A DNA stretch of 64,000 nucleotides, taken from UBA5399 sp964592125. Lineage in GTDB: Bacteria > Bacillota > Clostridia > Christensenellales > Christensenellaceae. This document shows, piece by piece, positions 18,792 to 28,200 of this stretch (within the stretch, counting starts at the first letter, position 1; each line of letters opens with the position of its first letter). The position numbers were made by a program, and so were the translations under genes. The notes under the pieces were generated by a model that saw nothing but the letters and a program-made list of their open reading frames with translations, did no database searches and was not told where the DNA came from. The DNA lies in the NCBI GenBank assembly GCA_964592125.1, contig CAZQBV010000002.1:10380-74379 (forward strand). The letters run 5' to 3'.

Positions 18792-21209
18792 TTATTTCAC
18801 CACAATATTCACAATGCGGCCGGGTATTACTATCAGCTTTACAATTTGCTTGCCTTCCCACATCGAGGCAAATTCTTGCCGCACATAGGCCTCTATTTCC
18901 TCTTTGGATGCACCAGAGCTAATATCAAACTTTGCGCGAACCTTGCCATTTACCTGCAATGCCATATTCGCCACATTGCGCACCAGCGCCTTCTCATCCA
19001 CCTTTGGAAAATCGGCATTGAAAATGGAATAGGGCTGCCCCATCCGCTGCCACAGTTCTTCGCAGAAATGCGGGGCAAATGGCGCCAACACCAGCAGCAA
19101 TTTTTTAGCTGCTTCCATTGCAAAATCAGCATCTGCATTGCCATCCACATATTTATATAAAACATTCACCAGCTCCATAATACGCGCAACTGCCGTATTA
19201 AAAGAGAAATCCGGTATATCCCGCGTAACATGCTGCACTGCATAGTTCAACTGGTAGTTTACATCCTCATCCACCTGCCCAGTGCCGCCCGAAAGTGCCA
19301 TGGTGCAGTCTAACAGACGCTCTACACGCTCTAGGAATCTGTGCATGGCATGCACTCCATCCTCGTTCCACGGGCCGCCCTCTATATAGTTGAAACCAAA
19401 GGCAAGGTACAGCCGCAGGGTATCGCTGCCGTATTTTTGAATCAATGCATCCGGCGAAACCACATTTCCGCGGCTTTTGCTCATTTTTTCCCCATCCGGC
19501 CCCAATATAGTGCCCTGATGCACCAGCTTTGTAAAGGGTTCCTCGAAACCAATGTAGCCCAAATCGTAAAATGCCTTTGTAAAGAAGCGCGAATATAGCA
19601 AATGCATTACCGCATGCTCGGCCCCGCCAATATAGGTATCCACAGGCAACATTTCATCCATAATGTTGCGGGAAAATGCTTCCTTTTCGTTTTTATTGTC
19701 TGGATAGCGCATATAGTACCAAGACGAGCACACGAAGGTATCCATGGTATCTACATCCCGCGTAGCCTTGCCGCCACATTTGGGGCAAGTTGTATGCAGG
19801 AATGTTTCGCTTTTTTGCAGTGGAGATGTTCCATCCGGCGCGAAGTCCACATCATAGGGCAACAGCACTGGCAGTTGTTCTTCAGGTATCGGTACCTCGC
19901 CACAGGTTTCGCAGTACACCATGGGTATGGGTGCCCCCCAGTAGCGCTGGCGCGAAATCAGCCAGTCACGCAGGCGATAGTTTGTTTTAAATGCGCCCTG
20001 TTCGTCCTTTGCCAAGTGCTCTATAATGCTTTTTTTGGCTTGCTCTGTGGTCTGTCCATTTGCCCATTCGCTACTTACCAGAACACCATATTCCACAAAG
20101 GGAAGCGCATCATCCGCCCCCTGCTGGTTCGCCTGTATCACTCGTTCTATGGGCAGGCTGTACTTTTGGGCAAACTCGTAATCCCGAATGTCGTGCGCGG
20201 GCACCGCCATCACAATTCCCGTGCCATAGCTGGCCAGCACATAATCCGCAGTCCAAACGGGCACTTTTCTGCCGTTTACAGGGTTTATGGCATATGCCCC
20301 TGTAAATACGCCCGTTTTTTCGCGTGTGGTAGAAAGCCTGTCTATCTCACTTGCCTTGGCCGCGTAATCTTTATATTCCTCCACAGCTGCCTTTTGTGCC
20401 GGGGTGGTTATTTTGTCCAGCAACGGGTGCTCCGGCGACATTACCACATAGGTACACCCAAAAAGGGTATCTGCACGAGTGGTAAATACCGTAAAGTTTT
20501 CTTTTGTTTCCGCAAACTGAAACACCACTTCCCCACCCACGCTTTTGCCAATCCAATTTTTTTGCATCAGCTTGGTTTTTTCCGGCCAATCCAGTGTGGG
20601 CAGGCCATCCAGCAAACGCTCTGCATAATCTGTTATTTTGAAAAACCACTGTGTAAGATGCTTTCGCGTTACTGCGCTTTGGCAGCGCTCGCATTCGCCA
20701 TCTATCACTTGTTCATTTGCCAGCACAGTTTGGCAAGAGGGGCACCAGTTCACCGGCGCAGCCTTTCGGTAGGCAAGCCCCTTGTGGTACAGCTGCAAAA
20801 AGCACCATTGTGTCCACCTGTAATAGGAGGGGTCGCTGGTAACCAGCTCATAATCCCAATCGTAAGTTGCACCAATTGCACGCAATTGGTTTTCCATTGT
20901 TTTTATATTTTTCATTGTGGAGTCCTGCGGGTGTATGCCTGTTTTAATTGCATAATTTTCCGCAGGCAACCCGAAGGCATCAAAGCCCATTGGGTGAAAC
21001 ACATTCCAGCCCGTCATACGTGCAAAACGCGCATAGGTATCGCTAAGGCTGTAGTTGTACCAGTGCCCTATGTGAAGGTTTGCGCCGGAGGGATAGGAAA
21101 ACATCTCCAACACATACTTTTTGGGTTTGCTGCTGTCTTTATCATATTTATAAAGCTGCGTATCCGCCCACTTGTCCTGCCATTTTTTTTCTACATCAAT
21201 AAAATCCAA
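18792..21209 (-). CDS. leuS: Leucyl-tRNA synthetase
   Basis: Class I synthetase charging tRNA-Leu. HIGH motif at residues ~46-49 (SGANLHIGH), CP1 editing domain with TTREKTGVFTGAYAINPVNG and the conserved GTGIVMAVPAHD. A zinc-site-like CPKCGG segment and KMSKS at ~574 (GEKMSKSRGN) follow. I choose TTG at 21209 (805 aa). AAGGGGG lies seven bases upstream, the sequence then begins LDFIDVEKKWQDKW like other LeuRS. The predicted transcription start (~21252) leaves no room for a leader in front of the in-frame ATG at 21245. Confidence 0.94.
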   Translation of the reverse strand: MDFIDVEKKWQDKWADTQLYKYDKDSSKPKKYVLEMFSYPSGANLHIGHWYNYSLSDTYARFARMTGWNVFHPMGFDAFGLPAENYAIKTGIHPQDSTMKNIKTMENQLRAIGATYDWDYELVTSDPSYYRWTQWCFLQLYHKGLAYRKAAPVNWCPSCQTVLANEQVIDGECERCQSAVTRKHLTQWFFKITDYAERLLDGLPTLDWPEKTKLMQKNWIGKSVGGEVVFQFAETKENFTVFTTRADTLFGCTYVVMSPEHPLLDKITTPAQKAAVEEYKDYAAKASEIDRLSTTREKTGVFTGAYAINPVNGRKVPVWTADYVLASYGTGIVMAVPAHDIRDYEFAQKYSLPIERVIQANQQGADDALPFVEYGVLVSSEWANGQTTEQAKKSIIEHLAKDEQGAFKTNYRLRDWLISRQRYWGAPIPMVYCETCGEVPIPEEQLPVLLPYDVDFAPDGTSPLQKSETFLHTTCPKCGGKATRDVDTMDTFVCSSWYYMRYPDNKNEKEAFSRNIMDEMLPVDTYIGGAEHAVMHLLYSRFFTKAFYDLGYIGFEEPFTKLVHQGTILGPDGEKMSKSRGNVVSPDALIQKYGSDTLRLYLAFGFNYIEGGPWNEDGVHAMHRFLERVERLLDCTMALSGGTGQVDEDVNYQLNYAVQHVTRDIPDFSFNTAVARIMELVNVLYKYVDGNADADFAMEAAKKLLLVLAPFAPHFCEELWQRMGQPYSIFNADFPKVDEKALVRNVANMALQVNGKVRAKFDISSGASKEEIEAYVRQEFASMWEGKQIVKLIVIPGRIVNIVVK

Positions 21210-21258
21210 AGAAAGTCCCCCTTTTCGGAAATCAAAATCTCCCATATATCTTCTATAT

Positions 21259-21287
21259 ATTATCAAGTATTTCCGCGGCAAAGTCAA
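21259..21287 (-). promoter_or_regulatory. leuS promoter
   Basis: Minus-strand TTGACT (complement of 21282-21287), 17-base spacer, GATAAT (complement of 21259-21264). Start expected near 21252, about 43 bases before the chosen TTG. No T-box hallmark is present in so short a leader. Confidence 0.75.
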
Positions 21288-21378
21288 TGCAAAGCGCCTA
21301 TGTATAGCATAAAAAGAGCAAAAAATACATACCAGTGAATAAATATCCATAAAAGTACTGCCCCGAATGCTAGAATGC

Positions 21379-21407
21379 TTGAAAAATACACTCGTGAATG
21401 CTATATT
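21379..21407 (+). promoter_or_regulatory. Promoter of the DUF1015-lysC genes
   Basis: TTGAAA (21379-21384), 17-base spacer, TATATT (21402-21407) on the plus strand. Initiation near 21414 would give a ~180-base untranslated leader before the ATG at 21594. Confidence 0.6.
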
Positions 21408-21418
21408 ATATTAATTAA

Positions 21419-21507
21419 GGTATTCTGCGGAGTATCTATTGGCGTTTTTGTATCACTTCGGCACGAAACAGCAGCAGGGGAAATAGCAGCAAGAATCGAA
21501 GTGATAC
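21419..21507 (+). promoter_or_regulatory. Structured 5' leader upstream of DUF1015
   Basis: Two strong hairpins just after the predicted transcription start. Hairpin 1 is GGTATTC-TGCG-GAGTATC (21419-21436, seven pairs with two G-U). Hairpin 2 has perfect 11-base arms, GTATCACTTCG (21450-21460) and CGAAGTGATAC (21497-21507). Its 36-base loop contains AGCAGCA twice. There is no U-tract, so it is not a simple terminator, and no lysine-riboswitch core is recognisable. Confidence 0.5.
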
Positions 21508-21593
21508 TACTGCGCAACTAAACCAAAGCAGGGAGTTTGCAATTCCCATTGTTTATTTGTTGCGTAATTGTATTTGGAGGAAATGGAGCATTT

Positions 21594-22922
21594 ATGATAA
21601 ACCCAAAGGAACTTGGTTTTATAGTACCGGAAGTATTGGTGCCTGCCGAGAGTATTAATTTGAAAAAGTGGTCCTGTGTGGCTTGCGATCAATTCACTTC
21701 CCAACCGGAATACTGGGCTGAGGTGGAAAAACTGGTGGGTCCGGCTGCCAGCACGCTGCACATTATGCTGCCCGAGCTGTATTTGGATCAGGCCGATACC
21801 GACGCGCACATCACACGTATGAAACAGGTAATGAACGATTACCTTGCAGATGGCATTTTGGAAATGCTGCCGCGCGGCATACTGCTAACCGAGCGTTTTT
21901 TGGGTAACAAGGTGCGTAAGGGCATTTTGCTGGCTATGGATTTGGAGCAATACGACTACGACATCTCCCAAAAACCTATGATACGCGCCACGGAGGAAAC
22001 TGTGCTTGCGCGCATTCCCGCTCGAGTCAAAATACGCCGGGGTGCCGTGCTGGAAATGCCACACATCATTCTGTTGATTGATGATGCGGAAGACACAGTG
22101 ATTGGCAATTTGCACATGCAAAAGGGCAGCCTAAAGCAAGTTTACGACTGTGATTTGATGATGAATGGCGGCCGAGTGGAAGGCTATCTTGCCGATGAAG
22201 AAAAGCAAATAGACGAAACAATAGGGGCTCTTTCCCATCTGAAAAGGCGGGACAACATGCTGTATTGCGTGGGCGATGGCAACCATTCGCTGGCCACTGC
22301 AAAAACCATTTGGGACGAAGCAAAGAAAACTCTTAGCCCAGAGGAACGTGAAAACCATCCCTTGCGTTTTGCATTGTGCGAAATCATCAACCTACGTGAC
22401 CGTGCGGTAGAATTTATGCCCATACACCGTATGCTTTTTAATGTAAACCCTTCCGGTTGCGCACAATTTGTTGTGGAAAAGCTAAAGGAGCGCGGGCGAG
22501 ATGCCAAGCTGCTGTTTGGCAGATGGAACACTGCCACCAAAACCGAAGACGGCGGGTTTGTCATTCCCTTCCTGTATCACGATGGTGCAGGGAAAATTAT
22601 AATAGAGAACCCAAAACATCCTTTGGCTGTGGGTGAAGTGCAGGAAATTTTGGAAGAGTACATTGCCGAGATAAAGAATAGCAAAATAGACTACATCCAT
22701 GGCAACGACACCTTTGTAGAGATGGCCAAAACAAAATATGACACCATAGGTTTTTACTTTGATGCACTGAACAAGGCCGACTTTTTCGACTTGATTGTGC
22801 AGTGCGGCGTACTTCCCAAGAAAACATTTTCATTGGGCGAAGCAGAAGAAAAGCGTTATTATATGGAATGCCGCATGCTGGTAGAAACAGATGTGGCAGA
22901 AGAAACTGATATTATAGAATAA
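21594..22922 (+). CDS. DUF1015 family protein
   Basis: 442 aa. Family signatures include the N-terminal FIVPEVLVPAESINLKKWSC-like segment and the central DNMLYCVGDGNHSLATAK, where GDGNHxxxTA is the most conserved part of DUF1015. The family is widespread in anaerobes, often beside serine-biosynthesis genes; its biochemical activity is not established. ATG at 21594 follows GGAG by five bases; the frame is open further upstream without a ribosome site. It is followed 13 bases later by aspartate kinase. Confidence 0.87.
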   Translation: MINPKELGFIVPEVLVPAESINLKKWSCVACDQFTSQPEYWAEVEKLVGPAASTLHIMLPELYLDQADTDAHITRMKQVMNDYLADGILEMLPRGILLTERFLGNKVRKGILLAMDLEQYDYDISQKPMIRATEETVLARIPARVKIRRGAVLEMPHIILLIDDAEDTVIGNLHMQKGSLKQVYDCDLMMNGGRVEGYLADEEKQIDETIGALSHLKRRDNMLYCVGDGNHSLATAKTIWDEAKKTLSPEERENHPLRFALCEIINLRDRAVEFMPIHRMLFNVNPSGCAQFVVEKLKERGRDAKLLFGRWNTATKTEDGGFVIPFLYHDGAGKIIIENPKHPLAVGEVQEILEEYIAEIKNSKIDYIHGNDTFVEMAKTKYDTIGFYFDALNKADFFDLIVQCGVLPKKTFSLGEAEEKRYYMECRMLVETDVAEETDIIE

Positions 22923-22935
22923 GGAACGGTAAATT

Positions 22936-24252
22936 ATGGAAGTAATAGTAGCAAAATTTGGTGGAAGTTCTTTGGCGGATGCCGCGCAGATTCAAAAGGT
23001 AACCGAAATTATTCGGGCAGATGCCGCACGTAAATTTGTGGTTCCCTCCGCTCCCGGCAAGCGCTGGGATGACGATATAAAGGTAACCGACCTTCTGTAC
23101 ATGCTTTTTAATGCCGCAAATTCACTGGAACCCACACAGGAAGTGTACCAGACTATTTTTGAGCGTTATGTTGGCATACGCAACAGCTTGGGGCTAAAAA
23201 CAGAGATTGAAGCGGAACTGGAAAAGATACACGAGGACATTCGCTATGGCGCTTCTGCCGACTATGCGGCATCTCGCGGGGAATACCTGAATGGTATGCT
23301 GATTGCGGATTATTTGGGGTATGACTTTATTGATGCTGCCGATGTTATCTTCTTCGATGCATCTGGGCGTTACGATGCAAAAAAAACCATGTCTATACTG
23401 CCGGGGGCGCTTGCCCTGCACGAGCGTGCTGTGGTGCCCGGCTTCTACGGTAGCACACCCGATGGCAAAGTGAAAACATTCTCGCGCGGGGGTAGCGATA
23501 TTACCGGTGCCATTGTGGCCAGCGCTGCAAATGCCGATGTTTACGAAAACTGGACAGATGTTTCCGGCTTTTTGATGGCAGACCCTCGCATTGTGAAGCA
23601 ACCCCAAAAAATAGATTTAATTACCTACAGGGAACTACGCGAGCTTTCGTACATGGGCGCAACTGTGCTGCATGAAGACAGCGTGTTTCCCGTTTTGGAA
23701 GCAGCCATACCCATTCATGTAAAAAACACAAACGACCCGGCAAATTCGGGCACCATGATTGTACCCGAGGTAAGGAAGGCTGGCAGTGCGCAAAAGCACA
23801 TTACAGGCATTGCGGGCAAAAAGAACTTCACCGTAATTACGCTGGAAAAGCATGGTATGAATATGGAAATTGGCTTTGGGCGAAAGGTGCTTACCTGTCT
23901 GGAGAAGTTTGGCCTTTCCTACGAGCACATGCCTTCTTCTATAGATACCATCAGCCTAGTGCTGGCAGACCAGAAAATAAAAAGCTGTCTGGATCTTTTG
24001 ATAGACGAACTGCACACACAGTGCTGCCCAGACAGTGTGGAAGTTTCCTCCAACATGGCGCTAATTGCCACAGTGGGGCGCAATATGATTCGCAAAGTGG
24101 GCATCTCTGCGCGCTTGTTTAACGCACTGGCGCAAAACCACATCAACGTGCGCATGATAGACCAGGGCAGCAGCGAAATAAACATTATTGTTGGCGTGGA
24201 AAATGACGATTTTGACGATGCGGTACGGGCGATATACAAGGCACTGGTGTAG
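22936..24252 (+). CDS. lysC: Aspartate kinase
   Basis: 438-aa aspartokinase catalysing the first step toward lysine, threonine and methionine (aspartate to aspartyl-phosphate). N-terminal KFGGSS (residues 7-12), the subgroup-typical VVPSAPGKRWDDD, SRGGSDITGAIVA, and ELSYMGATVLHEDS. The C-terminal ~150 residues form two ACT-like regulatory units, ending with ISARLFNALAQNHINVRMID and EINIIVGV. Feedback control by an end-product amino acid is expected from the ACT domains. Lies between DUF1015 and a transporter. Confidence 0.93.
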   Translation: MEVIVAKFGGSSLADAAQIQKVTEIIRADAARKFVVPSAPGKRWDDDIKVTDLLYMLFNAANSLEPTQEVYQTIFERYVGIRNSLGLKTEIEAELEKIHEDIRYGASADYAASRGEYLNGMLIADYLGYDFIDAADVIFFDASGRYDAKKTMSILPGALALHERAVVPGFYGSTPDGKVKTFSRGGSDITGAIVASAANADVYENWTDVSGFLMADPRIVKQPQKIDLITYRELRELSYMGATVLHEDSVFPVLEAAIPIHVKNTNDPANSGTMIVPEVRKAGSAQKHITGIAGKKNFTVITLEKHGMNMEIGFGRKVLTCLEKFGLSYEHMPSSIDTISLVLADQKIKSCLDLLIDELHTQCCPDSVEVSSNMALIATVGRNMIRKVGISARLFNALAQNHINVRMIDQGSSEINIIVGVENDDFDDAVRAIYKALV

Positions 24253-24255
24253 TAA

Positions 24256-25215
24256 ATGATTTTAAGTTCCTTTCAGGCGGTATTAATGGTGCTGGTGATT
24301 ATTGCACTGGGCTATTTTACCGCACAGCGGGGCTGGGCCAACGAGACCGTACAAAAGTTTATTCCCAAGCTGATTATCAACGTCACTTTGCCCTTCACGG
24401 TAATCTCTTCCTTTTTGAATAATCTTACGCAGGATACGCTGCAGGAGGCATGGATTTATTTTGTTGCGGCTATGGTGTCTATGGCTTTAGCCTATGCAAT
24501 TAGTAAAGTATTTGTACGCGCGGCAAAAATAGACAAATCCCAGCGTGGCGTTTTCAGTGCGCTGTTTGCGCTTTCCAATTCCGGCTATATGGGCTTGCCG
24601 GTGGCCATGGCTATTTTTGGGGAAAAGGGTATGCTGTTCGCTCTTTTTTATTTTGCTGCCAATTCCACATTTATGAACAGTGTGGGCTATATTGGCATAG
24701 AGCGAGATGGCGTGGCCATTGCAGGAGAAACACAAAAGGCGAACGTAAAGCAGCTTCTAAAGCAAATCTTCACCCCTCCGCTTATTTCTATTATTGCGGG
24801 GCTGGTGCTGGTGGTTTGCGGGGTAACCAAAAGTATGTTGCCCAGCTTTTTATCCATGACTATGGATATGATGGGGAATATCACTTCCCCATTGGCATTG
24901 CTGTTTGTGGGTATTGTGCTGCATCACACCGGTCTTTCCAGCGTGAGGCGCATTGACAAAGGCCTATCTTTGGCGCTGATAGGCCGTTTTTTCGTCTCTC
25001 CGCTTATTATGTATTTGGTGTGCGTGTTGTTTGGTTTTTCCAGCTATGCCACAGGCGTGCTGGTGGTGCAAACCGGGCTTCCTGCCATGGTGGCCACCAC
25101 CATTTTTGCAGCGGGCTCAAATGCGGATACAGATTTCGCCGCGCGAGGTGTGGTGATTACCACACTGCTGTCCTTTATTACCATACCCCTTTATATTGCG
25201 ATACTGGGTATGTAA
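24256..25215 (+). CDS. AEC (auxin efflux carrier) family transporter
   Basis: 319 aa with ten predicted helices in the inverted-repeat pattern of AEC/BASS-like permeases. The first half has LIINVTLPFTVISSFLNNL and ALSNSGYMGLPVAMAIFGEKG; the second has QTGLPAMVATTIFAAGSNAD. Members export or import malate, amino-acid derivatives or other carboxylates; the substrate cannot be read from sequence. It starts three bases after the lysC stop without its own clear ribosome site, suggesting coupling to lysC and perhaps an aspartate-family substrate (inference). Confidence 0.85.
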   Translation: MILSSFQAVLMVLVIIALGYFTAQRGWANETVQKFIPKLIINVTLPFTVISSFLNNLTQDTLQEAWIYFVAAMVSMALAYAISKVFVRAAKIDKSQRGVFSALFALSNSGYMGLPVAMAIFGEKGMLFALFYFAANSTFMNSVGYIGIERDGVAIAGETQKANVKQLLKQIFTPPLISIIAGLVLVVCGVTKSMLPSFLSMTMDMMGNITSPLALLFVGIVLHHTGLSSVRRIDKGLSLALIGRFFVSPLIMYLVCVLFGFSSYATGVLVVQTGLPAMVATTIFAAGSNADTDFAARGVVITTLLSFITIPLYIAILGM

Positions 25216-25260
25216 TAGTATAATTAGCTTATTAAGTGTTGAAAGGAATATCTGGCAAAC

Positions 25261-28200
25261 ATGGTTAGAAGAGTATATGTAGAAAAAAAGAGTGGATTTG
25301 ACGTGGAGGCACAAGGGCATGCACGCGATTTCCGAGAGAATTTGGGCGAACCTGTAAAAAGCGTGCGCATATTAAACCGCTACGATGCGGAGGGACTTTC
25401 TGAAAATGATTTTTCCGCCGCTGTGGCGCAAGTAATGAGTGAAGGCGCTGTGGATACCGTTACATACGAACTACCCCAGCTTTCTAAAACTGCCCAGCTT
25501 TTTGCGGTGGAGTATTTGCCCGGCCAATACGATCAACGTGCCGACAGTGCCGCGCAATGCATACAGCTTTTAACACGAAAAGAGCGCCCGCTTGTACGCT
25601 ATGCCAAATTGTATATTGTAGAAGGCGCAAAGGATATAGAAAAAATTAAGCGATATATCATCAATCCTGTGGATTCCCGTCAGGCATCACTAGAGGAATA
25701 TGACACACTGGAAATGCAGCTTGCCATACCGCACAGCGTGGAAACCGTGAACGGCTTTTTAAAGAAAACCAAGGCGGAGATAGCGAAATATACAAAAGAG
25801 TTTGGTTTTGCCATGACCACAGAAGATATGCTGTGCGCACAAGAGTACTTTAAAAGTGAGAAGCGTGACCCCACTATTACAGAACTGCGTGTTTTGGATA
25901 CCTATTGGTCGGATCATTGCCGTCACACCACATTTCTGACAAAGCTGGACAATGTTACCTTTGCCAATGACGATATTTCCAAGCAGGCCGAGCATATCTA
26001 TGGCGATTATTTGGATGCCCGCCGAGAGTTGGGCTCTAAAAAGGATATTTGCCTGATGGATTTGGCAACGATTTACCCCAAGGAAGCAAAAAAAGCCGGA
26101 TTGCTGAAAAATTTGGATGAAAGCGAGGAAATTAACGCCTGTTCTATCCGATGCAAGGTGCATACAGATAAGGGCAAACGTGATTTCCTGATTATGTTCA
26201 AAAACGAGACGCACAATCATCCCACAGAAATAGAGCCCTTTGGTGGTGCAGCCACTTGCCTGGGCGGCGCGATTCGCGATCCGCTTTCCGGACGCTCTTA
26301 TGTATACCAAGCTATGCGAGTAACAGGCAGTGGGGATCCCCGCGAAAGCCTGGCAGATACAATGGAATACAAACTGCCCCAAAGGCAAATTACAAAGCAA
26401 GCGGCGCATGGCTATTCCTCCTATGGAAACCAAATTGGTTTGGCCACAGGGCTTGTGGATGAAGTGTATCACCCGGGCTACAAAGCCAAGCGATTGGAGA
26501 TTGGCGCGGTGATTGGCGCAGCACCTGCGGAAAACGTGGTGCGGGAACAACCCCGTGATGGCGATGTGGTGGTACTGATAGGCGGCAGAACAGGCCGAGA
26601 TGGCATTGGCGGTGCAACGGGAAGCAGCAAAGCTCACGACGAAAAATCTATAGAGGCTTGCGGCGCAGAAGTACAAAAGGGCAACCCCCTTACCGAGCGC
26701 AAATTACAGCGTTTGTTCCGCAACCCAAAATTCACAAAAAAAGTGGTACGCTGTAACGACTTTGGCGCTGGCGGCGTGTGTGTGGCCATTGGCGAGCTTG
26801 CCCCCGCTTTGGATATTGATTTGGATGCGGTGCCCCGCAAGTACGAAGGCTTGGATGGCACAGAAATTGCCATTTCCGAATCGCAAGAACGAATGGCTGT
26901 GGTGGTTCGCCCGCGCGATGCAAGTGCTGTGCTGGCACTGGCGGCAGAAGAGAATTTAGAAGCAACTGTGGTAGCGGAGATAAAAGACAACGGGCGTATG
27001 CGGTTGTTTTGGAATGGCAAAGCCATTGTGGATTTGTCCCGTGAGTTTTTGGACTCCAACGGCGCCACACAGCATGCCGAAGCCAAGGTAATGCAATTTG
27101 GCGCAAAAAATCTGTTTGACGAAAAGCTGGAAGATACACTGGAAGGAACGCTTATCTCGCTTTTGGGCGACCTAAACATATGCTCCAAAAAAGGATTGAT
27201 AGAGATGTTCGACTCCACAATTGGGGCGGGCAGCGTTACTATGCCGTTGGGCGGAAAGCACCAGTTAGCTCCCATACAAGCCATGTGCGCAAAAGTACCT
27301 GTGCTGGGCGAAGAATCCAGCACCGCAACCTTGATGGGCTACGGTTTCGACCCCTACCTATTGGAAAAAAGCCCGTTTTTGGGTGCGGCATATGCTGTGC
27401 TGGAGAGTGTGGCAAAAGTGGTTGCGGCGGGTGGCGCAGTGGCAGATTGCTGGCTTACCTTTCAGGAATATTTTGAGCGCATGACAGGCGACAGCACACG
27501 TTGGGGCAAACCCCTAGGTGCATTGCTGGGTGCCTATTGGGCGCAAAAGGAACTGGAAATAGCGGCCATAGGCGGCAAGGACTCTATGAGTGGCAGCTAC
27601 AAGGACATTGATGTGCCACCCACGCTCTGTTCCTTCTGTGTGGCACCTGTGGATGCAGCACATGTAATTACCCCCGAGCTGAAAACACCCGGAAACAAGC
27701 TGTATCTGATGCAAATAGATCGGGATGAGGATGGACTTCCAAACTTTGCGGATGCAAAAGAAAAATATGAAGAGCTAACCAAGCTGATTCACGACAAGGT
27801 GGTGGTTTCCGCATGGGCAGTGGGGCGCGGCGGCTACTTGCTGGGTGCAGTGAAGGGCGCTATTGGCAGTGGCCTAGGTGTAAAGCTGTTTAGCGAAAGC
27901 AAAAAACGACTGACGCAAAAGCACTATGGGGCAATACTGGTGGAGGCAGCCAGCATCAGCCACCCCAATTTCAAGCTGATGGGCGAAATACGCGAAGAGC
28001 CCATCATAGAATGCTGCGGTGAAAGCATTTCCTTGGCACAGGCAACCGAGGCCTTCTGTGCGCCTCTAGAGGGCGTTTTCCCCACCAAAACAAGCGATGC
28101 CGGCAAGGTGAAAACACCGCTTTACAAGCAACAAGCGTTTGCAACAAACAGATACCCAACCGCGCTACCCAGAGTGGTAATACCCGTATTCCCCGGCACC

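Noticed and set aside
19602..21338. Long open frame (578 codons) on the plus strand opposite leuS, and a 377-codon frame opposite nifJ at 13647-14780
   Set aside because: They are mirror frames of strongly conserved genes: no ribosome sites, no recognisable domains, and compositions rich in Cys/His/Phe typical of antisense translation.
21210..21350. T-box riboswitch upstream of leuS
   Set aside because: The promoter lies only ~43 bases before the start codon, leaving no room for a T-box, and no T-box core sequence is present.
21408..21593. Lysine riboswitch in front of the aspartate kinase operon
   Set aside because: The leader lacks the conserved five-way-junction core; the hairpins seen do not match the L-box layout.
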